64,000 nt of DNA from Lutjanus erythropterus. Lineage: Eukaryota; Chordata; Actinopteri; Lutjaniformes; Lutjanidae. The translations under genes and the position numbers were made by a program. The stretch spans positions 10,364,833-10,428,832 of the forward strand of contig CM034591.1 in NCBI GenBank assembly GCA_020091685.1, in the 5' to 3' direction. Each line of letters starts with the position of its first letter. Position 1 is the stretch's first letter. The notes beneath the pieces are model-generated. The model worked only from the letters and a program-made list of their open reading frames with translations. It was not told the DNA's origin and made no database searches. This document shows, in pieces, positions 23,401 through 33,288 of this stretch.

Positions 23401-26400
23401 TTTTTCCTTCATGGTTTCGGGGTGACACAGTGGTGAACACATGGCATGCTGGTGAGTTTGACTGCTGGTCTCCAGAGCTACTTTAGGTGGTGATAAGTGG
23501 GGCTTAAATGTAGCAGAAAACACGGTGGTAGATGCAGGGAGTTGGTGCATTAGAGCTGTGGTGAATGTCAGTTTGAAGGGTTTCTGTGATTTTTCAGAGG
23601 TATTGATTCAACTCGCTGGTCTTTTTTTAGGCTGATATAAGGCTGAGTAAATATTCTGTCAGTGTTTGAGCATCTACTCGTGACTGCTGTTCATCTTAAT
23701 GCAGGTTTTATTGCTCATGTCCTCAGATTTTATGACATTTCTACTTAAAATTCTTCCACCACTCTTTGCTGCATAACAATACAATTAACTGATAATCCAA
23801 ATTGTTGAAACTTGTGATTATCTAGTCTCTTTTTAAGCTGACAAATTGTAAACTGCTGTGTAACTTAATGACTCACTTGTGTGGTGATCTCTTTTTGTAA
23901 CTGAACTTGGCAGTATTTGCTGCCTGAATATCTTGAAAGTGATTGTGCCAAAGTCTAAATTCACACCATAGTACTGCTGAGGGCCACAGTTTTCCCATAT
24001 TCTGAAGTATTTTCTGTTTTTAGGCTATGTTTATCTGGTGTTTGAGAGCGACAAGTCTGTGCGGGCGTTGCTCCACGCCTGCTCCCAGGACCCGTTTCAC
24101 CCCGAGGACAGCCGAGAGTACTACTTCAAGATGTCCAGCCGCAGAATGAGATGCAAAGATGTAAGTAGAAACTAAACATGCAAGACACAATAACGCACAG
24201 TACTTTCTTTTCATGCCAGTTTTTAATTTTTATTCACATTTCAGAGAGAAATATTCCACTCTTTACTCTGCCACAATCACTTGCGCACAAAAATATTGTT
24301 GTAAAAGTTGTTAAAGCACATGAGTTTATTAAATGATTTTTCATGAATTGTCTTAAGATGCAAAAACATTTCATGATTCTAGCTTCTCAAATTTCTGGAT
24401 TTGCCACATTTCATTTAGTCCTTTTCAATTCAATTTTAATCATGTTTCATTTTATGCCATCAGTTGGACAAAGTGAAACACTGAAGATGCCAAGCAAAGA
24501 CTTTGTGTAGCTGTGTCATTGGAGAATTTTGGCTTTTGTTAAATCAGACGTTTGTAGAAAATCGCTTTATTTCTTAAACTGAGTTATCAAGTGTCTGCAT
24601 CAAAACTTGAGTATCGTCTTAGAACTGGTATCAAAATTAGAGATGTCCTAAACTGATCCTAAGAATCAGCATCAGGAGTGATCCAGGCATTTTTTTTAAT
24701 AGATTGGCACCAGTTAAAATAAATCTGAACCTTTCTTTACTGGTTTCTGTGTCTTGTTCACCTCAGCCTGCTAGTGCCGCAGTGCTGCTCCCTTTTTACC
24801 TCAGATGGGCCCGACAGTGCAGCATTTCACTTCATTCCCAAATAAAAATAATTTGGCTGCAGTGGTGGGTGTGACTCAGAGTTCTGACACTGACATTGGC
24901 AAACGGCACAAATTGGCAAAAATTCTGACGCTGCTCATTAGCAAATATCAGTGTCCACTATTCAGGTTGCAGCCTCTTCCTTTTGAGCAGAGTAAAGAGT
25001 CACAGAGTAAATGGCAAATGTTGTCGGCGGTGGATCATATCAGCAAGTCACTCAGGGACTTGATATTAATTAGAAAGCTGACGGGACAAAATTGTACTTG
25101 TCAAGTTTGTGTGCTCTACAGGCTGGTGTCTGTGCTCAGCCAGAGAGTGAAGCTTCTGCCCTCAAACTAACATGTCAGATACATATATAATCAACACTTA
25201 GGTAAATAAGAGTATTAATACTCTCTATTGGCAGATCTTCAATGTTAAAGACTCAAATTAAGTTCAGTCGAGACATCCCTGATCAAAATGATAGCTAATG
25301 CAAACAACACAAGCCCTCCTCTGCAGCCTGGTTCTTCAGTTCAGTTCTTCAGGAGAACAAAACAAGGTTTAGTCATCTGTCACTGACTCCTGTGACTCTT
25401 GTCCCTCTTCTGTCACAGGTGCAGGTGATCCCCTGGGTGATCTCTGACAGCAACTATGTGCGCTGCCCCGCCCAGCGTTTGGACCCCAGTAAGACGGTGT
25501 TTGTTGGTGCGCTGCATGGCATGCTGAACGCTGAGGCGCTGGCCAGCATCATGAACGACCTGTTCGGAGGCGTCATGTACGCTGGCATCGACACGGACAA
25601 GCACAAGTACCCCATAGGTGAGAGCGTGGGTGTTTAGTCAGATTTCTGCTGCTCATTTAAGTGAAACACGATGAAGGCAAAATGGAACTTGGTGTTTCTG
25701 TATTCGCACAGTTTGTAGACCTCTTAGACTGAGTTGTCATTAATTTACCTTCAGTGTATCTGAACATGTGGTGATGCAGGAATCTGCTGTAGTTTGTGTA
25801 GCGCTGAGTAAAATTGGTCACGTGTCTTCAGTCATTTCTTTTATATTCAGGATTTCTTTTATCAAAAGTGGTCCACTTTTAAAAAAAAAAAAGAAATGGT
25901 GCATGAAACCTGCATTTATAACCATTTCTAAAAGCAGAGTCACATGCATAACAATAACAGACCAAAGTCAGTTTCAGTGGAATACTGTGATCAGTGTATT
26001 CACTGTAGTTTCAGAGGCAAAATTTGTGGATTTAACTTTGAGCCACAGCCCAATTATCATTTGATATGCTGATGTTCAGTAAATGGTCCAAACAGTTTTG
26101 GATGCTCATTACAGCTATCAAACATGTTTTATATAAACTTGCTGTGCCGAGTGTTTTTCTGCCTGAACAATCGGCTCAAAACTGAATTACTGAACTCTGG
26201 TGTGCAGGCTCTGGACGTGTCACTTTTAACAATCAGCGCAGTTACCTGAAGGCTGTGTGCGCCGCATTTGTGGAAATCAAAACCCCCAAGTTTACAAAGA
26301 AGGTAAGAAGATGCACTGTAATTAGCCCTTGTACTTTCTGTAATCATTTATCTCTTCGGTTTAAGACATTTAATCAGTCACTTCATACAATAGCAAAGTT

Positions 26401-28394
26401 AAGGCCTCAAATCTAATTTTCACTCATGTTTATTTAAACTTTAGGGATACACAATATAATAAAAATCATCCCAATATTTGTCAAAATAATCACAAGATGA
26501 TTCAGGATTAGTGTAAATTATCATTTTTGCATCACAATTTTCACATTCACTGAAAATCTCTTAAAATCATGGTGACATTCGTTTGGAAAGAAAACTATTT
26601 GCAGGCCAGGACATCTCTGCAGCACCACAGTACCTCATAATGCTGTGCTGTCACATTTTTCTTAATCAGAAAAAAGCAGCTCTTGTGACTTGTATATTGC
26701 ACTTGGCCATATTCCAAATTAAGTAATATTTTGGTTAATTGTGCAGCTCTATTAAAAATCTGCTTGTAAAGCACAAATGCTCCTAAGCCATGCTTAAGTG
26801 AATCTTTTCAATTACTTTGCAAGTTGGTTTGTGTTTGATCAGAGGGTTTTCACTTAATTAGATGCAAAAACGGTTAAAAAGCTTCCACCACTTACTGTGA
26901 TGTCTGTAACCATGTGTCTGCCTGTTCCCTCAGGTCCAGATTGACCCGTACCTGGAAGACTCCATGTGTCAAGTTTGCGTTCGCCAACCCGGGCCTTTCT
27001 TCTGCAGAGACCAGGTCAGTGGAAACTTGCACTCAATCGTTTTATTAAATCATCCACTTCATGGTGGTTTGGGTCAGTCGGTGTTTGGCCAGTAGTTTTT
27101 GTCATGTTTTGCTCTGACAGTTTACCCTCAAAATGTGGTATTTATGGTCCCCAGACTGTGATGTTTGACTGAATAAACACCAGAAAAGCAAAATTGTCTA
27201 TATCCTGCCACAAAATCAGGATGAAGTGCATGACAATCCATTTCTATGCTTTATGAAAAACAATTTTATTAAGTAAAATAAATGCATTAAAATGAAATTC
27301 AATTAAATGAACCACAAAGGTGTTTTAGCACATGCCAGATGCAGTAAAACTATGATCGTCAAATGTAATGATGAAAATTATTTGAAAACTTTGTGGTTCA
27401 TGAAAGGACAATTCAGGTTTATTATTAATCATGATCTTATTTGGGCAATTGTGTCCATAGTGTCTGTACAGCAAGTACAACATTATTACTCGTCACTTTT
27501 TAATTGCTGAGATCTGGGAACACGGCAAGATGAGACTAAACGGTTATGTCCGTGTTGGCAACTCTTTTTACTTTGTCAACTGGGATTTTTAATGATGATT
27601 TTGCTGGCAAAACTTCCTCCAAAAGAAAACTGCACAACTATGGAAAGTACAATGGCTCAAAGTTGAACTGAGGGATTACTAAACACTGAGGGAAGGGCTG
27701 GATGATACGGCTTAAGGTTGTCAAAAGTATTTATACTTTTTCTATATTAAAATTAAACAATTATAGTATTGACAGTATCAAAGGTATAGACAATGTAGTA
27801 ATCATTTCAGACAGTTCAGTCTTCATCCCGTTGTGTGCATAGGATTTTTTTGTCTTATGCTGTGGTATCACGTATGATTCTAAGACTTTAGTCTCATGTC
27901 ATGGTATTGATGAAATGATCGCAACGTAATATAGGGAAGGGCAATATATCAACAGTTCAATCTCAGAATAAAGAAGTTCAGCTTTTATTTAGTCGTGTTT
28001 ACAACCTTGATTGACCGTTAAGACTGTTGGACTTCTGTGTAGCGACATCGCTGTTCCCATATTTCAGCAACTAACTTGGTACAAAGTACAAAGTTAAAAC
28101 TGATGGAAACTATTGGCCAGGGATAAAAAAATAAGTTGTAGTAAGAAGTATACTTTAAATTGTTATGTTGAGCTGTTGTGCAGAAATTCAGTTCGAAATG
28201 ATTGCTTGAAAGTATTTTACAGCAGACATGTTATGGGTGAAGGTAGCCTGCAATGAGCTCATTGACTGTCTGTTGACCCTCAGGCCTGCTTCAAGTACTA
28301 CTGCCGCTCTTGCTGGCACTGGCAGCACTCCATGGACATCTTGAGCAACCACCGGCCCCTCATGCGCAACCAGAAGAACAGGGACTCCAGCTAG
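8460..28394 (+). CDS. cpeb1: Cytoplasmic polyadenylation element-binding protein 1, 12 coding exons
   Basis: The protein binds UUUUAU-type elements in 3'UTRs and controls poly(A) length and translation in oocytes and neurons. Exons: 8460-8474, 8688-8859, 12155-12376, 17412-17641, 20123-20378, 20505-20618, 23267-23356 (or 23371), 24024-24160, 25419-25617, 26208-26302, 26934-27014, 28284-28394. They sum to 573 codons, or 578 with the alternative donor, close to human CPEB1. All phases join and introns are GT-AG. Residues 187-204 carry LDSRSSSP and [11 protein letters not shown], the Aurora-kinase and degron region of the family. RRM1 has [11 protein letters not shown] (324-334) and GYVYLVFE (367-374); RRM2 has [10 protein letters not shown] (438-447) and GSGRVTFNN (479-487). 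The C-terminal zinc domain keeps C522, C525, C534, C539, C544, C547, H552 and H560. Least certain is the exon 3 acceptor. Teleosts can have two cpeb1 copies; I cannot say which this is. Confidence 0.95.
8688..8859 (+). CDS. cpeb1: cpeb1 coding exon 2
   Basis: The acceptor is CTCCTGCAG and the donor GTAAAG. It encodes 57 codons plus one base, including [15 protein letters not shown] and [10 protein letters not shown], near-identical to the human N-terminal block. The segment just before the donor ([10 protein letters not shown]) is fish-divergent. Confidence 0.93.
8860..12154 (+). other. cpeb1 intron 2
   Basis: An AT-rich 3.3-kb intron with a dispersed AATCGATTA-type element near 10505-10822. 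From about 11540 to 11960 it becomes C/G-rich with a CAG run at 11663-11684, unlike the rest of the intron, and could hold an internal promoter or 5' exon (see findings). No other gene is seen. Confidence 0.6.
11663..11684 (+). repeat. Short CAG trinucleotide run
   Basis: Seven perfect CAG units in the GC-rich part of cpeb1 intron 2, directly before the interrupted stretch CAACGGTGGCAGCG. It is not in a recognised coding exon. Confidence 0.85.
12155..12376 (+). CDS. cpeb1: cpeb1 coding exon 3
   Basis: Contains MLFPNCGG and [18 protein letters not shown], matching human MLFPTSAQ and LCLGLQSLSLTGWDRPWS. The donor CCA|GTAAGT leaves phase 1. The start is set by phase: AG at 12153-12154 is the only nearby acceptor that joins exon 2 in frame. 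It has a CTGAAC branch-like site 20 nt upstream, but the pyrimidine tract lies before that site rather than after it. A better-looking acceptor at 12089-12090 would give a stop two codons in. An unseen microexon is possible. Confidence 0.75.
12902..14394. mobile_element. TTAA-flanked DNA element, copy 1
   Basis: The element starts AGGGATAGTTGGGG after TTAA (12898-12901) and ends GAACTATCCCA before TTAA (14395-14398). The inverted termini and TTAA direct repeat fit a cut-and-paste element. Its right part (GCTGACCCTGTCCACAGC and neighbouring words) recurs in the copy at 29845-30517. It is interrupted by a second repeat at 13153-13480. No transposase frame is visible. TTAA duplication is typical of piggyBac, but the terminal bases do not settle the superfamily. 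Confidence 0.6.
13153..13480. repeat. AATCGATTA-family element nested in the TTAA element
   Basis: It runs from TAGAGCTGCAACAATGAGTT to GGCCTACTTGCAGC with internal AATCGATTAATC. It belongs to the same family as 6384-6594 and 62039-62340, and lies inside the larger TTAA-flanked element, so it inserted later. Confidence 0.5.
14840..15090 (+). repeat. Fish interspersed repeat relic
   Basis: Phrases such as GAGATTTCTTCCAGTTTCTA, AAAGGGGTTTTTAGGGTAG, GAGTCAAGG and TTGTAAAGCTCCCTGAGGC follow the order of a very common fish dispersed repeat known to me from many genomes. No open frame of note is present. Assignment to a named family needs a repeat library. Confidence 0.5.
15659..16450. mobile_element. 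GGACAGTTCAC inverted-repeat element, copy 1
   Basis: The left end is GGACAGTTCACCCCAAAATC and the right end is the inverted form TTTTTGGGTGAACTGTCC. An internal inverted repeat pairs AAGATAATCCACAGACCT near 16123 with AGGTCTGTGGATTATCTTGA near 16253. A related copy lies at 57898-58654. It is non-autonomous and sits in cpeb1 intron 3. Confidence 0.6.
17412..17641 (+). CDS. cpeb1: cpeb1 coding exon 4 (kinase sites and degron)
   Basis: The acceptor is TTTCTCCAG and the donor GTAAGA. It encodes residues 137-213, with [13 protein letters not shown] followed by [23 protein letters not shown] is the Aurora-type site known in vertebrate CPEB1, and TSGFSS is the beta-TrCP-type degron described in Xenopus CPEB. 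The first LDTR copy of mammals is LDSS here (181-184). Confidence 0.95.
20123..20378 (+). CDS. cpeb1: cpeb1 coding exon 5
   Basis: The acceptor is TTCTCTGCAG and the donor GTAAAT. It encodes [12 protein letters not shown], the conserved proline-directed phosphorylation site, then a divergent serine/proline-rich linker and the invariant [14 protein letters not shown]. Confidence 0.95.
20505..20618 (+). CDS. cpeb1: cpeb1 coding exon 6 (start of RRM1)
   Basis: The acceptor is CTCTTCAG and the donor GTACCT. It encodes [15 protein letters not shown] and the RNP2-like strand [15 protein letters not shown]. The upstream intron is only 126 bp. Confidence 0.96.
20619..23266 (+). other. cpeb1 intron 6
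   Basis: A 2.6-kb AT-rich intron. Near 20806-20960 the strand reads AGATAAGATGATGCTTTATC, like an antisense LINE tail. Near 22843-23240 a stretch beginning TTTATATAGCACTTTTCTAA resembles a dispersed fish repeat in antisense. No gene is seen. Confidence 0.45.
23267..23371 (+). CDS. cpeb1: cpeb1 coding exon 7 with two in-frame donors
   Basis: The acceptor is TTTTTCCAG. It encodes [13 protein letters not shown] and [16 protein letters not shown]. Two donors, GTAATG at 23357 and GTAACA at 23372, are exactly 15 nt apart. The longer form inserts GNVAK before the RNP1 strand GYVYLVFE. Human CPEB1 has GNMPK at the same place in its longer isoform. Confidence 0.9.
24024..24160 (+). CDS. cpeb1: cpeb1 coding exon 8 (RRM1 RNP1)
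   Basis: The acceptor is CTGTTTTTAG and the donor GTAAGT. It encodes [17 protein letters not shown] and [15 protein letters not shown]. It matches the human exon closely except for the loop DPFHPEDSR. Confidence 0.96.
24638..25282. mobile_element. hAT-like relic in cpeb1 intron 8
   Basis: The left end TAGAGATGTCC and right end GACATCCCTGA are approximately inverted. They resemble the fish elements that begin CAGGGATGTC. Inside is a 121-codon frame (24805-25170) with no catalytic motif I can recognise; its start, [11 protein letters not shown], faintly resembles the beginning of BED-type zinc fingers. Treated as a decayed element. Confidence 0.35.
25419..25617 (+). CDS. cpeb1: cpeb1 coding exon 9 (RRM2)
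   Basis: The acceptor is TCTGTCACAG and the donor GTGAGA. It encodes [32 protein letters not shown] and [14 protein letters not shown], the most conserved part of the protein. Confidence 0.97.
26208..26302 (+). CDS. cpeb1: cpeb1 coding exon 10 (RRM2 RNP1)
   Basis: The acceptor is GGTGTGCAG and the donor GTAAGA. It encodes [17 protein letters not shown] and [14 protein letters not shown]. Confidence 0.97.
26934..27014 (+). CDS. cpeb1: cpeb1 coding exon 11 (zinc domain, first half)
   Basis: The acceptor is TTCCCTCAG and the donor GTCAGT. It encodes [15 protein letters not shown] and [10 protein letters not shown], supplying the first three zinc-ligand cysteines. Confidence 0.97.
27015..28283 (+). 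other. cpeb1 intron 11
   Basis: A 1.27-kb AT-rich intron. Words such as GTATTGACAGTATCAAAGG near 27765 look like remnants of a dispersed element, also seen in introns 3 and 6. Nothing coding is seen. Confidence 0.4.
28284..28394 (+). CDS. cpeb1: cpeb1 coding exon 12 and stop
   Basis: The acceptor is TTGACCCTCAG. It encodes [17 protein letters not shown] and [12 protein letters not shown] followed by TAG at 28392-28394. It supplies the remaining cysteines and histidines of the zinc-binding domain, and the C-terminus is identical to human. Confidence 0.97.
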   Translation, partial: ACFKYYCRSCWHWQHSMDILSNHRPLMRNQKNRDSS

Positions 28395-29775
28395 AGCGGA
28401 TGGATCCAAACACTCTGAAGGGCCAGAGGAAGAGCCCCTCTGAAACGGGGCGCGGCTGCCCGCCAAGGAGAGCACGTGTGCCAGACGTCCCTCAGAGCGA
28501 GGGCACCATGGCACTCCACCAGGCACTTGGGATATCACTGTAGAAAATGTTCACTTTTTGCACTTGCTACATTTTTGCTGTTGTTCACAGTGGCACTATG
28601 CACAGTGACCTTGTTGGGAGAGACAAGGGGCCCTTCACACTTATGCATTTTCCCAGACTTGTGGCCAGACAGAGAGATGGGAGTCAGCCTAAGGTTAAGA
28701 AGTGGATGAAAATGCCATTTCTTTTTTCTTTTTGTTTACATGTGTTGCATAGTGAAGAGCAATCACGCAAGTCTCATTGCCGTTCATTGGCAAATGCCAT
28801 ACAGTGCCTTTAAATTTTTATTTTTTTCCCCCTCCTCCCTCCCCCCCCCGCCCCCCCCTTACCCCCAGTTGGCATCCGTTTTTTCCTGTGCAGGTCAACT
28901 GGTGTTTCTTACTTTTGGGAGTTGAATGTTGGGCTTCATTTAACCAGTCGCATTTCAGACATTTTTACGCAGTTTTTTACTAATTTGTACACAAACGGTT
29001 TTAAGTCATGACATGAAAATTTTGAACAGAATTCTACCAGGCGGCTGTTTATGGGAGAAACCCCCCCTTTTTATTTTTTCCTTTTTTTTTTTCCTCATAC
29101 ATTTTTCTGTGGCTAGTTTTTTTCCTTTTTTAATTTGCCCTCCCAAATTTCAACTGAATGGGCACAAAATGTTGGAAGTACTACTTTAAACTTGCTTTGT
29201 TGGTCCAGTTATATTAAATGTATGTAACAATAGTACTGGATACGCTTCAACCGGCGATCCGTCTTTTCTCAAGCAACTGATGGACCCCGTTGAGCCTAGA
29301 GTAGAGTGAATGAACATTTGATTGTACATAGTTTGATTTTTGCACTTTTTAATTTGCACGTTTGGAGAGGTGGCAGTGGTTTTTAATCACTTTTGTACAT
29401 CAGCAGGGGGACACGCCTATGTTAGAACAGCTGCTTGTTTCCTGTTGAATGTCAGAACTTCCACTTAGCTGATGATAAATTTAATCTATCCAGAGCTTGA
29501 GTAGACCCCAGTAAATGATTCCACGCTTTCTTAATCCCATTTTGCCTTTTCCTGTTCCAGTTGGACATAAATGCATAATAAGCTGTGTGCCAAAGACAAA
29601 GTGTCTTTTCTTTATCCATTAGGTTTGTCATGCTGAGCTTGTTGTCCCTTTAGCCCAGCTGCTTTTTAGAGTTTTGAAAGTCTACCTCATTGTGGTCTGC
29701 CAAGTTTGCTGCTACTTACAGTTGTGGAGTATGTTCAGATTGGGCACAATAAAGGTGTTTAAGCATTAACGGTCA
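28395..29775 (+). promoter_or_regulatory. cpeb1: cpeb1 3'UTR with CPE and Pumilio motifs
   Basis: The 3'UTR runs from the stop to about 20 nt past AATAAA at 29748-29753, so about 1.38 kb. It holds CPE-type words: TTTTTAT at 28815 and 29068, and TTTTAAT at 29128, 29347 and 29381. A perfect Pumilio site TGTACATA lies at 29323-29330. A proximal ATTAAA at 29213 has a CPE about 80 nt upstream. A C-rich tract lies at 28828-28866. CPEB1 itself binds CPEs, so autoregulation is possible; that is inference. Confidence 0.6.
29748..29753 (+). terminator. cpeb1: cpeb1 distal poly(A) signal
   Basis: Canonical AATAAA followed within 40 nt by the GT-rich GGTCATGTCTGGACTCTTG. It is the best candidate for the cpeb1 cleavage site. 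Confidence 0.7.
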
Positions 29776-29844
29776 TGTCTGGACTCTTGATTGATATGAA
29801 TGTTGTATTTTGGAGTGTTCTTGCAGACATCCTGGTCTCATTAA

Positions 29845-30517
29845 AGGGATAGTTTAGATTTTTTTGTTTAAGTGGTGCTCTGAGGTACTTACAGTCAGTG
29901 TATTGCCTACAATAGATGATCGGCACGCTCCCAGTTTGCGGAAGCAGCAGGAGTACCAGAGAATGAAGCCAAGCAATGAACTTGGGGGTGGGGGGGGGGC
30001 AATATTAGTTTAAGTGTACACTATATTTAGTTTTTCACTGCTTTACCTTGCAGTCGGACAGTCCTTCCTGACAGGAAATTGCCATTTATATGAGCAAAAT
30101 ATTGCTTTCTCCAAATCAACCAAATTCCTTTTAACTTGCTTCACAGAAGTGTTCTGCAAGATAAAAGGAGTCTGGTTGGTTCGGAGGGAGTGATATTTGG
30201 CTTGAAACAGTGGTTTCTTGTTGCAGAGAGCTGTCTGGCGGCCAAGTAAAGTGGTGAAAATATTCTAAACATGGCGTCTACTTAAACTTATATATTTTTT
30301 TTTTTGTTTGTTTTGTTTTTTAGGTGGCTAATATACGTTTTGTTGCTGGCCCTGTCCACAGCTGTACGTTGCTTAGCTTTGTGCTCCGGTACTCCTGCTG
30401 CTTCTTCAAACTGGAGGTGTGCTGAATGCCATCTATTATAGGTAATACACCTTCAATGAGTAACTCACACACATGCAACCCCACTGTAAAAAAAAAAAAA
30501 AAAATCCAAGCTATCCC
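29845..30517. mobile_element. TTAA-flanked DNA element, copy 2
   Basis: It begins AGGGATAGTTTAG after TTAA (29841-29844) and ends GCTATCCC before TTAA (30518-30521). It shares internal words with copy 1, for example CTGGCCCTGTCCACAGC and TAATACACC. It contains a G-run (29988-29999) and an A-run near 30488. It lies just past the cpeb1 poly(A) site and has no coding frame. Confidence 0.6.
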
Positions 30518-31129
30518 TTAACATCAACAGGTTTTAACTAAACCAGTATTTTATTTAAGGAATTGGGTTGAATTTGTTAGCTTGTAGTGTTTGCAGTTCT
30601 GTGTCTGACACGTAAAAATTAGCATTTTCCTTTAAGTAGGTAAATATGAGATTATAGATCATTACATCAGTCTGTTAAACACTAAGAGTCATACAGTGTG
30701 TCAACAAATTCCAGCTCACTTGTTATTGGGTTGTCTAAGACTTTAACAAGCCTGAGGAAATAACTGATATCACTTCAGTAATTAAAAGATACGTAGTGCC
30801 AAAACTGCAGAGGTTGTGTTTAAAGGGATTAAAACTAAAGACATCTCATCTTGATTTTCAGTCAGCTCCAAAAACACTGGATCTTAGAATTCACATCAGA
30901 TCTGTGGCAGAGCATCCTCATCTGAGGGTGTGAATGAATAACAGCCCGGAGTCTGAATTTGGAGACAACAAAATAATGAATAAACCCTGGAATGTCTTTG
31001 AATCAGATTTAGTGATGTCTTGAGTTATTTTGACCATTTCTAAACAACCTAATGAGTAAACAGCCTGTAGAACCTGGAGGTTGAGCTTCAGTAGTGTTAA
31101 GCTATTAACCCACAGATGGGTCAGAAATT

Positions 31130-31760
31130 ACAATTCTGTTTTAAAAGGTCCTATATACACACAGTAGTCAGAAAAAAATAAGCTAAAATTTAAGTAGACA
31201 CAAACAGTAAAAATAAGACAAAACAGTAAGAGATGAGAACAGGAAAACAAAAAACATGACAAGAATAAATAAAAATGGATAATAAAGGGAAGAATGCAGA
31301 CATTTCGTGATGCTGTCTGGTTAATATAGATAAATAAAAGGAAAGCAATAATTGCATAATGACAATATAAGTACAAATAAAAAGAATAAGATTAAAATGT
31401 ATTAAAAGGAGACAACCTCACATAAAAGCAAGTCTATAAAAATGAGTTTTAAGTGATTTGAAAGATTCTGCAGCCTAATCTCCTGAGGCAGGTTTTCCAC
31501 AGTCGAGGAGAAAGTTCGGTCTCCTTTAGATTTAAACCTCGACTTTGGAACAGCCAGGAGGGTCCCGCCTGAGGATCTAATGCTGCGTACTGGCTCATAC
31601 AGGGTCAGCATTTCAACTATGTGACCTGGGGACAGACCAAGACTGTCTTTAAAAGCGATCAGTAAAATCTTAAAATCATTTCTAAAACACACAACGAGCC
31701 AGTGGAGGGAAGCCATGATTGGGGTGATGTGATGTCTGTTAAAATCAATAGTATAAAACC
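31130..31760 (-). repeat. Probable dispersed repeat relic
   Basis: This stretch has a retroelement-tail character on the antisense strand. Phrases such as GAGCCAGTGGAGGGAAGCCA and TCCTGAGGCAGGTTTTCCAC match the style of a common fish repeat of unknown class. The 104-codon antisense frame (31402-31716) has no recognised domain and is probably part of the repeat. Confidence 0.35.
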
Positions 31761-31885
31761 AGTTGTATTATCTTGACCTTCAGATTTTTGTGAAATGGGA
31801 TCCTAAAATATTTTATCTTGACCTTCATGCAACTGACTGAGCTTGCTTTGATGTTGATGCGTATTTGTTTCTATGTATGTATTTA

Positions 31886-33286
31886 CAATGGTGGCCAAAA
31901 TTATTAGAACACCTGACAGATCTGAAAATATTGACCTTTTTTTGCCTCCAAAACATGTTTTCATTTCGTAATTTTCATGAAACATGCAGATGGCTGCTCT
32001 GAGCACAACAAACAGATTAAGTGAGTCCTACTGTTTTTTTTATCCACTCGACTTTAATATTTGGTATGTCCACCTTTTGCAGCAATTTACAGCAGCACAT
32101 CTCTCTGGCATAGTGTCAATATATTTCCTGAGAACTTCAACACTACCGTTATCCCATGCCTTCTGCAGCTCAAGCCAAAGGCTTTCCTTTGAATGTACAA
32201 TAGATCTGTCCAGTTTATTTTCCAACTCGCCCCAAATTTGCTCAATGGGGTTGAGGTCCGGACTTTGAGGGGGCCAGTCCATCATTTTCAGTGTTCCAGC
32301 AGATTCATTCTTTCGCAGGTAGTTCTGGCAATAGTTAGAAGACCCCACACCATAATACTACCCCCTCTGTGTTTAACTGTTGGCAAGAGACATCACAGAC
32401 AACACTTTATACCAATCTTCCTTTGTCCATTTCTTGTGTTCTTGTGCAAATTTCAGGCATTTCAGTCTATTTTTCTCTTTCAGTAATGGTTTCTTTGCTG
32501 CTACTCTGCCAATAAGTCTTTCTCCCAGTTTCCGACGCACAGTTGCACCATTAGTCATTGCGGTGTTCTCATGAGGTCTTTCTTTGGTCCTTCAGACTGA
32601 GAATTTTGAGAGGCGTCACTTGTCTGTCTGAAAGTATCTTTATTCTACCTCTCCCCTTTTGGTTCTGGTGTGAATTGGTGGCATCATGGAGGTTCAAAGT
32701 CTACTTTAGAGTGCTTGGACTGCATCTCAAGTCCTTGGCTATGAGGCGGTAACTCCAGCCAGCATCAAAAAGAGCCTTTATTCGAACCCGTTGATCACTC
32801 ATTAGCTCCTTCTTCACCTTAGCCATGTTCAAAGAGCAACATGTGCTTCAAGACTACCTCTAGAAGCTTTGAATTTATACCAATTGGTGATGTGGCCTCA
32901 GTGACAAAACCCTGATGTTGCTGATGTCACTTAATGAGCAGGATAGGCCTTGTGCATTCAAAAGAATCACACAGCTGTGTCTTAAGACTCTTGCATCATC
33001 ATCAATTTAACCATGATCACACCTGACAATGATAACGCAAGTAATTTGGCTTTTTCTGTGAAGGGAGACGATTGTGTGACATTGACAGTGAAATAGGCCT
33101 AGCTTGTTTTTTGTAAGGGAGATGACCTAAATCTCTTAATGATGTCTCTATTCTATGGTTTATAGAGCATAATGATGACTTTGTAGATATTTCATTCATT
33201 TTATTGTTTTTTTAATGGCCAATTCAACAAAAATCACTGAAACCTCTTAAATATGCCAAGTGTTCTAATAATTTTGGCCACCACTG
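31886..33286 (-). mobile_element. Degenerate Tc1/mariner-type transposon
   Basis: Inverted termini of 27 bp match at 26 positions; each begins CA(A/G)TGGTGGCCAAAATTAT read inward. Both ends are flanked by TA (31884-31885 and 33287-33288), the target duplication of this superfamily. Total length is 1401 bp. The outside flanks are TATG-type repeat on both sides, so it jumped into the edge of the large array. The transposase inside is broken. Confidence 0.9.
32040..32826 (-). pseudogene. Tc1-type DDE transposase, broken
   Basis: Reading antisense from the ATG at 32826-32824, the N-terminal helix-turn-helix part is recognisable (MAKVKKELMSDQRVRIKAL, then GWSYRLIAKDLR). An in-frame TAG follows soon after. 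Further on are KLGERLIGRVAAKKP and FAQEHKKWTKEDW. The segment with the first two catalytic aspartates is missing or deleted. The C-terminal part is well kept, with WPPQSPDLNPIEQIWGEL including the third catalytic acidic residue. It is about 260 codons against roughly 340 in intact relatives, with stops and frame changes. It cannot make an active enzyme. Confidence 0.88.
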
Positions 33287-33288
33287 TA

